NCBI GenBank assembly: GCA_007570785.1
Contig: ML662466.1
Coordinates: 1,436,938-1,500,937, forward strand
Source of the DNA: Antilocapra americana
Taxonomy: Eukaryota; Chordata; Mammalia; Artiodactyla; Antilocapridae
Length of the DNA: 64,000 nucleotides
Direction of reading: 5' to 3'
Shown: positions 60,073 to 64,000 of the stretch, in pieces
Position numbering within the stretch: position 1 is the stretch's first letter
Layout: each line of letters starts with the position of its first letter
The notes under the pieces: model-generated
Seen by the model: the letters and a program-made list of their open reading frames with translations, nothing else
Database searches by the model: none
Told to the model about the DNA's origin: nothing
Position numbers and translations under genes: made by a program

Positions 60073-60758
60073 AGGTGTGTACAGTACCTATCCGTCCAGA
60101 ATCCCCAGAAGTCTTGGTTAGCCTCTCCGGGGCTGGGTTATGCCCACTGCTCTCGGGCGGGGGCTGGGCTGGTCCGCAGCCCACAGCTGCCCAGCTCCAC
60201 CCGGCCGGCTGCCTGTGGGCCCTGGGGGTGGGGCTCTTCCTGGGAGGTTAGGTCCCTCAGGCTGCTCCGTTCCCTGAGCGGGCGGCCAGCCCCTCCCTGA
60301 GGAGGAGCAGTCCACTTTGGCTAGTGGGGGGTGGGGCACCCATGCTGCCGCTCCGTTGTGCCTTGTAGCCAGAGACGTACCTTGCAGGGCTTAACTATTA
60401 ATCTGCTTTTACTCCCAGCTATATTGCTCTTCAAGATTCACCGCATATCCGCCAGAGAGAATGCTCCCTGGTATTCGGAAACCTTTCTCCTCTTTTTTTT
60501 CCTCTTTATTCCAGACTCCCCTTCTGGGATGGAACCCTTCCCCAGCTCTTTGTCTCTCCCTTTACTTTTTTTTCTTTCTTTTGTCCTACCTCCTCACGTA
60601 GGCAATGGTTCGCCCCTCCAGATGCCCGATGTCCTCTGCCACCATTCGGATCCTGTTTTATGGAGTTTGCTCGGCCTTTAAACATTCTTTTGGTATATTT
60701 ATTGGGGAGAGAGTGTTCTCTCCATCCTATTCCTCGACCATCTTAGTTCCCTCCTCCT

Positions 60759-60772
60759 AACATTTGGTCTTT
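60759..60772. repeat. TSD, right copy
   Basis: AACATTTGGTCTTT, partner of 52999-53012. L1-2 resumes from here. Confidence 0.85.
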
Positions 60773-61420
60773 CTGTTTGATCATTGTTAATTTGATTAAT
60801 ATGTGTCTTGGAGTGTTTCGCTTTGGGCTCATCCTGTTTGGGACTTTCTGGGTTTCTTGGAATTGAGCGATTATTTCCCTTCCCAATTTAGGGAAATTTT
60901 CAACTATTATCTCCTCAAGTATTTTCTGATGTTCTTTCTTTTTGTCTTCTTCTTCTGGGACTCCTATGATTCCAATGTTGGTGCTTTTAACATTGTCCCA
61001 GAGGTCTTTGAGATTTTCCTCATTTCTTTTCATTGTTTTTTTTTTTTTTTTTCATTTTTCCTCTCTGTTTCATTTATTTCTACCATTCTGTCTTCTACCT
61101 CACTTACCCTGTCCTCTATCCCTTTTATTCTACTGTTAGTTCCCTCCAGGGTTTTTGATCTCATTTATTGCATTATTCATTGTATTTTTATGCTTTTTGA
61201 TTTCTCCTAAGTCCTTGTTAAACCTTTCTTGAATCTTTTCAACCCTTGTCTGCAGATTATTAAACTGTAACTCCAATTTGTTTTCCAGATTTTGGATCAT
61301 TTTCACTATCATTATTCGGAATTCTTTATTAGGTAGATTTCCTATCTCCTTATCTTTTGTTTGGTCTGGAGGGCATTTATCCTGTTCCTTTACCTGCTGG
61401 GTATTTCTCTGCCTTTTCAT
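60773..61420 (-). pseudogene. L1-2 ORF1 remnant, N-terminal part
   Basis: Starts MKRQRNTQQ at 61420, the clearest ORF1 start in the window. A frame of 94 codons reads to 61136 and ends after 'NAINEIKNPGGN', where a small deletion shifts it. The frame at 61033-60743 carries 'GIIGVPEEEDKK' and then runs into the insertion. Confidence 0.82.
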
Positions 61421-63513
61421 CTTATTTATATTGCTGTGTTATCTCTTAATTTTGGAGGTTCCTCACTATTGGTGGGTTTGAATGGGTGGTTTGTCAGTTT
61501 CCTGCTTGGGAAAGCTTGTGTCAGTGTTCTGGTGGGTGGATCTGGATTTCCTCACTCTGACGAGCAATGAAGTCTCCTGTGAAGAGTTTGGAGATGTCAG
61601 TGAGCTTGCTGTGGCTTTGGCAGCCTGTGTATTGAAGCTCCAGGCTATGTCCCTGTATTGCTGGAGGATTTGCTTGGTATATCTCACTCTGGAGCTTGCT
61701 GGCCTTTAGGAGGTGCTTAGTTTCAGTTTAGGTGTGGAGGCGTTTGATGAGCTCATTTCAATTAGTTAACTCCAGGATCCAGGAGTTCTCTGGTATTCTC
61801 AGGATTTGGGCTTAGCCTCCTGTCTCTGGTTTTCAGCCTTATTCATACAGTAGCCTCAGGACTCCTCCATCTATATAACAACAATGGTAGAATGTCTAGT
61901 TTAATGATGAAAAGTTTCTCCACAATGAGGGACACCCAGAGAGGTACACAGAGTTACATGGCATGGAGAAGAAGGAGGAGAGAGAGAGAGGTTATCAGAA
62001 GAAGAGAGAAATGGTGAGAGAATGAGGTGGCCAGTGATCACTTCCCTGTGTGCTCTCCACAATCTGGGTCCCTCAGAGATGTTCACAGCATTATACTGAA
62101 AAAAGAAGAGGGAGGAAGGAGACTGAATTGGCCAGAGGGAGAAAAGAGGCAATCAGATGGAAAGAGACAGATCCAGCCAATAATCAGTTATCTAAGCATT
62201 CTTCACAACTCGTAACAATCAAAGAGATTCACAGAGTTGGGTAGAGAAGAAAGGGGGGAGGGGTATGATAGAGGTGATTTGGTGGGAAAAAAGGAGAGTC
62301 AAAAATGGGGAGAGAGCAGTCAAGCCAGTGATCTCACTCCCAAGTAAAAATGGGTACTGAAGATTGAGTTCTTAAAGATATAATGTTGATAACAAATACT
62401 CAAAAGCAAAAATTAAAAATGTAGAGTAAAGGCTGGATTCTCCCAAATACAATTATTAAAAAAAAGAAGAAAAAAAAGATAAAAGAAAGAAATATAAAAA
62501 GAAATAATAAAAAAAATTAAAAAGGGAAAGGAGGAGATTAAAAAAGGAACAGAAAAATAAAAAAATTAAAAAAAATTTAAAAGGGGGAAATGATATATTA
62601 AAAAAAAACAGGCTACCAACAGCAACGAAAAAACAAAGTCACTGAAATTTACTTAAAAAATAGGATTTCATGGGGTTTTTTTGGCTTGGTAATAGATGGT
62701 TGTAAAAATGAAAATTGAAGGAGTTAATAATAAAAATATAAATATATAAAAATAAAAAAATAGTTTAAAAAGTTTTAAAAATTTAAAAGATGATCATAGT
62801 AAAAATATATACAAGGCTTTCTCTGGAGCTGTTGCATACAGTGAGGGGTCAGTTCATTTTCAGATAGTTCCTTGGTCCAGCTTGTACTTCTCAAGGTCTA
62901 TAGGTTCCTCTCTATGTAGTCGGTGCTAACTGCAGGTATTTCATCTCTTATTCTTGTCAGTTCCAAGGCAGTTCTGTCTGCTTATTTTAGCGTCTTCTGT
63001 TTGTTGGTCTCTTCAGTGTCTATTCAGCGGCTCTGGGGTTTGTCCCTGCTCCTGGCATGTGTGCTTTCCCCGCCCACACTTCTCAGGCTCTCAGTCGCTC
63101 TGCCAGGAGCAGCTGGAGGCAGCTGCTGGGGCTGCCTGCACTTCCCAGGTCTGAGCTTCCAGCGCGGTTGGGGGCTGTGTCTTTTCTCCTCTCCTGTCCC
63201 AGCCACTTGGTTTTCTTGGTGTGCATCTGGGTGTGCCTTCTCAGGTGTGTGGAGAGCTGACCTCTGGCAGTGTCTGTCCAGAATCCCAAGAAGTCTTGGT
63301 TAACAACTAATTCTGCTTGTGGTTTGGTAGCAGATGCCTCGCTGGGGTCGTGATTGTGCTTGCTGGTCTCCAGTGGGAGCTGGGCCAGTCTGCAGCCCAC
63401 AGCTGCCCAGCTCTGTGCAGCCGCCCAGCTCCTTGTGGCCGCCCAGCCCAGCGCAGGCCTTTGTTCTGTGCGCAGGCCTAGCGGTGGCTCTTCTGTGGGA
63501 AAGCTACTCCACC
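61421..63513 (-). promoter_or_regulatory. L1-2 5' UTR, partial
   Basis: Matches the L1-1 5' UTR including the ~0.7-kb segment missing from L1-3 (61570-62300) and the A-rich block. The 5'-most ~630 bases, where the YY1-like motif would lie, are absent. Confidence 0.55.
62450..62790. repeat. A-rich block in L1-2 5' UTR
   Basis: Counterpart of the blocks in L1-1 and L1-3. Confidence 0.78.
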
Positions 63514-63544
63514 AGACTTGAAATTTTAAGGTGCTACGGTATGT

Positions 63545-64000
63545 CCTCTAGTCTTTCCCATTCTATGGTTTTCCTCTATTTCTTTGCCCTGATCACTGAG
63601 GAAGGCTACCTTATCCTTCCTTACTATTCGTCAGAACTCTACACTCACACGGACATATCTTTCCTTTTCCCCTTTGCCTTTCGCTTCTCCTCTTTTCTCA
63701 GCTATTTGCAAGGTCTTCTCAGACAACCATTTTTATTTTTTTCATTTCTTTTTCTTGGGGATAGTATTAATCATTGTTTCCTGTACAACATGATGAATCT
63801 CCATCCTTAGTTCTTCAGGTACTCTATTAGTGAATAAATTTTGTCACTTTGACTGTACAATCATAATCAATTTGATTTAGGTCATAACTGAGTGTTCTAG
63901 TGGTTTTCTCTACTTTCTTCAATTTAAGTCTGAATTATCAAATAAGGAGTTGATAATCTAAGTGACAACCAACTCCAAGTCTTGTTTTTGCTGACTGTAC
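63545..64000 (-). mobile_element. BovB internal fragment, antisense, runs off the window
   Basis: Starts in mid-element at 'cctctagtctttcccattct' (start of the reverse-transcriptase region), without the BovB 3' end, and runs towards the endonuclease ('gtcttgtttttgctgactgt' at the window end). Its 3' half must lie elsewhere or is deleted. Confidence 0.85.

Larger units (their letters stand above)
58798..60757 (-). promoter_or_regulatory. L1-3 5' UTR / internal promoter region
   Basis: Shares the 5' end, GC-rich part and A-rich block with L1-1. Near 58945 it jumps directly from ORF1-proximal sequence to the part corresponding to about 8300 in L1-1. YY1-like AAGATGG at 60738-60744, about 14-20 bases inside the 5' end. 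Promoter role is inferred. Confidence 0.6.
53693..60758 (-). mobile_element. L1-3: near-full-length, defective L1, antisense
   Basis: 7.07 kb from a poly(T)-side end to a 5' end reading 'agggaactaagatgg' on the minus strand. 3' UTR to 53999, ORF2 57819-54000, ORF1 58797-57871, 5' UTR to 60757. It is the best preserved L1 here but still carries stops and frameshifts. Inserted into L1-2 ORF1 together with the segment 53013-53692. Compared with L1-1 and L1-2, the 5' UTR lacks about 0.7 kb and has a 311-base tandem duplication. Confidence 0.9.
60773..63513 (-). mobile_element. L1-2, 5' part (ORF1 start and 5' UTR), antisense
   Basis: Continues L1-2 after the L1-3 insertion: ORF1 N-terminal part to 61420, then a 5' UTR collinear with 7434 to about 9545 of L1-1. 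It stops near 63513 without the L1 5' terminus, so L1-2 is 5'-truncated or cut there. Without the insertion the element is about 7.2 kb. Confidence 0.85.

Overview
This window is repeat-dominated DNA from a bovid ruminant. I found no host protein-coding gene, no functional RNA gene and no CRISPR array. The assignment rests on recognisable Bov-A2 and Bov-tA SINEs, many BovB (RTE-type) LINE copies, long L1 elements of the bovine type and tRNA-Glu-derived CHR SINEs. Almost every longer reading frame is a broken piece of a LINE ORF, or the hydrophobic antisense shadow of one. Family names come from remembered consensus sequences; no search was run, so boundaries are good to about 10-30 bases unless target-site duplications (TSDs) fix them.

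Layout. 0-1.6 kb: old L1 3' end (antisense) with SINE, BovB and Bov-A pieces. 1.6-10.2 kb: long defective L1 (L1-1, antisense), with a 100-base assembly gap and a nested, partly inverted L1 3' end. 10.2-18.1 kb: ERV 3' remnant with LTR, a second LTR of the same family, and an old sense L1 carrying that LTR and a BovB. 18-24 kb: truncated L1s, Bov-tA, CHR SINE and a 2.3-kb BovB. 24-30 kb: about 1.2-kb diverged inverted repeat around another BovB. 30.4-31.6 kb: solo class-II ERV LTR with a perfect 6-base TSD. 31.6-38 kb: old L1s in both orientations with SINEs. 38.1-42.8 kb: degenerate tandem array, about 1.23-kb period and nearly four units. 43.0-44.4 kb: the only long stretch I cannot assign to a mobile element. 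44.4-46.9 kb: BovB with its 5' end but an internal deletion. 47-48.5 kb: degraded L1-like DNA and a Bov-tA. 48.5-63.5 kb: one antisense L1 (L1-2) split in ORF1 by a 7.7-kb insertion made of a near-full-length L1 (L1-3) plus about 0.68 kb of apparent 3'-transduced DNA. 63.5 kb to the end: another BovB.

The points of most interest are the ~1.23-kb tandem array, the L1-in-L1 with probable 3' transduction, an L1 3' end that seems to have multiplied after gaining a SINE (three loaded copies and one empty copy here), the inverted repeat, and a 311-base tandem duplication in the L1-3 5' UTR. The LINEs work as autonomous elements (endonuclease plus reverse transcriptase); the SINEs and truncated copies are their products. 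None of the LINE or ERV copies here looks intact.
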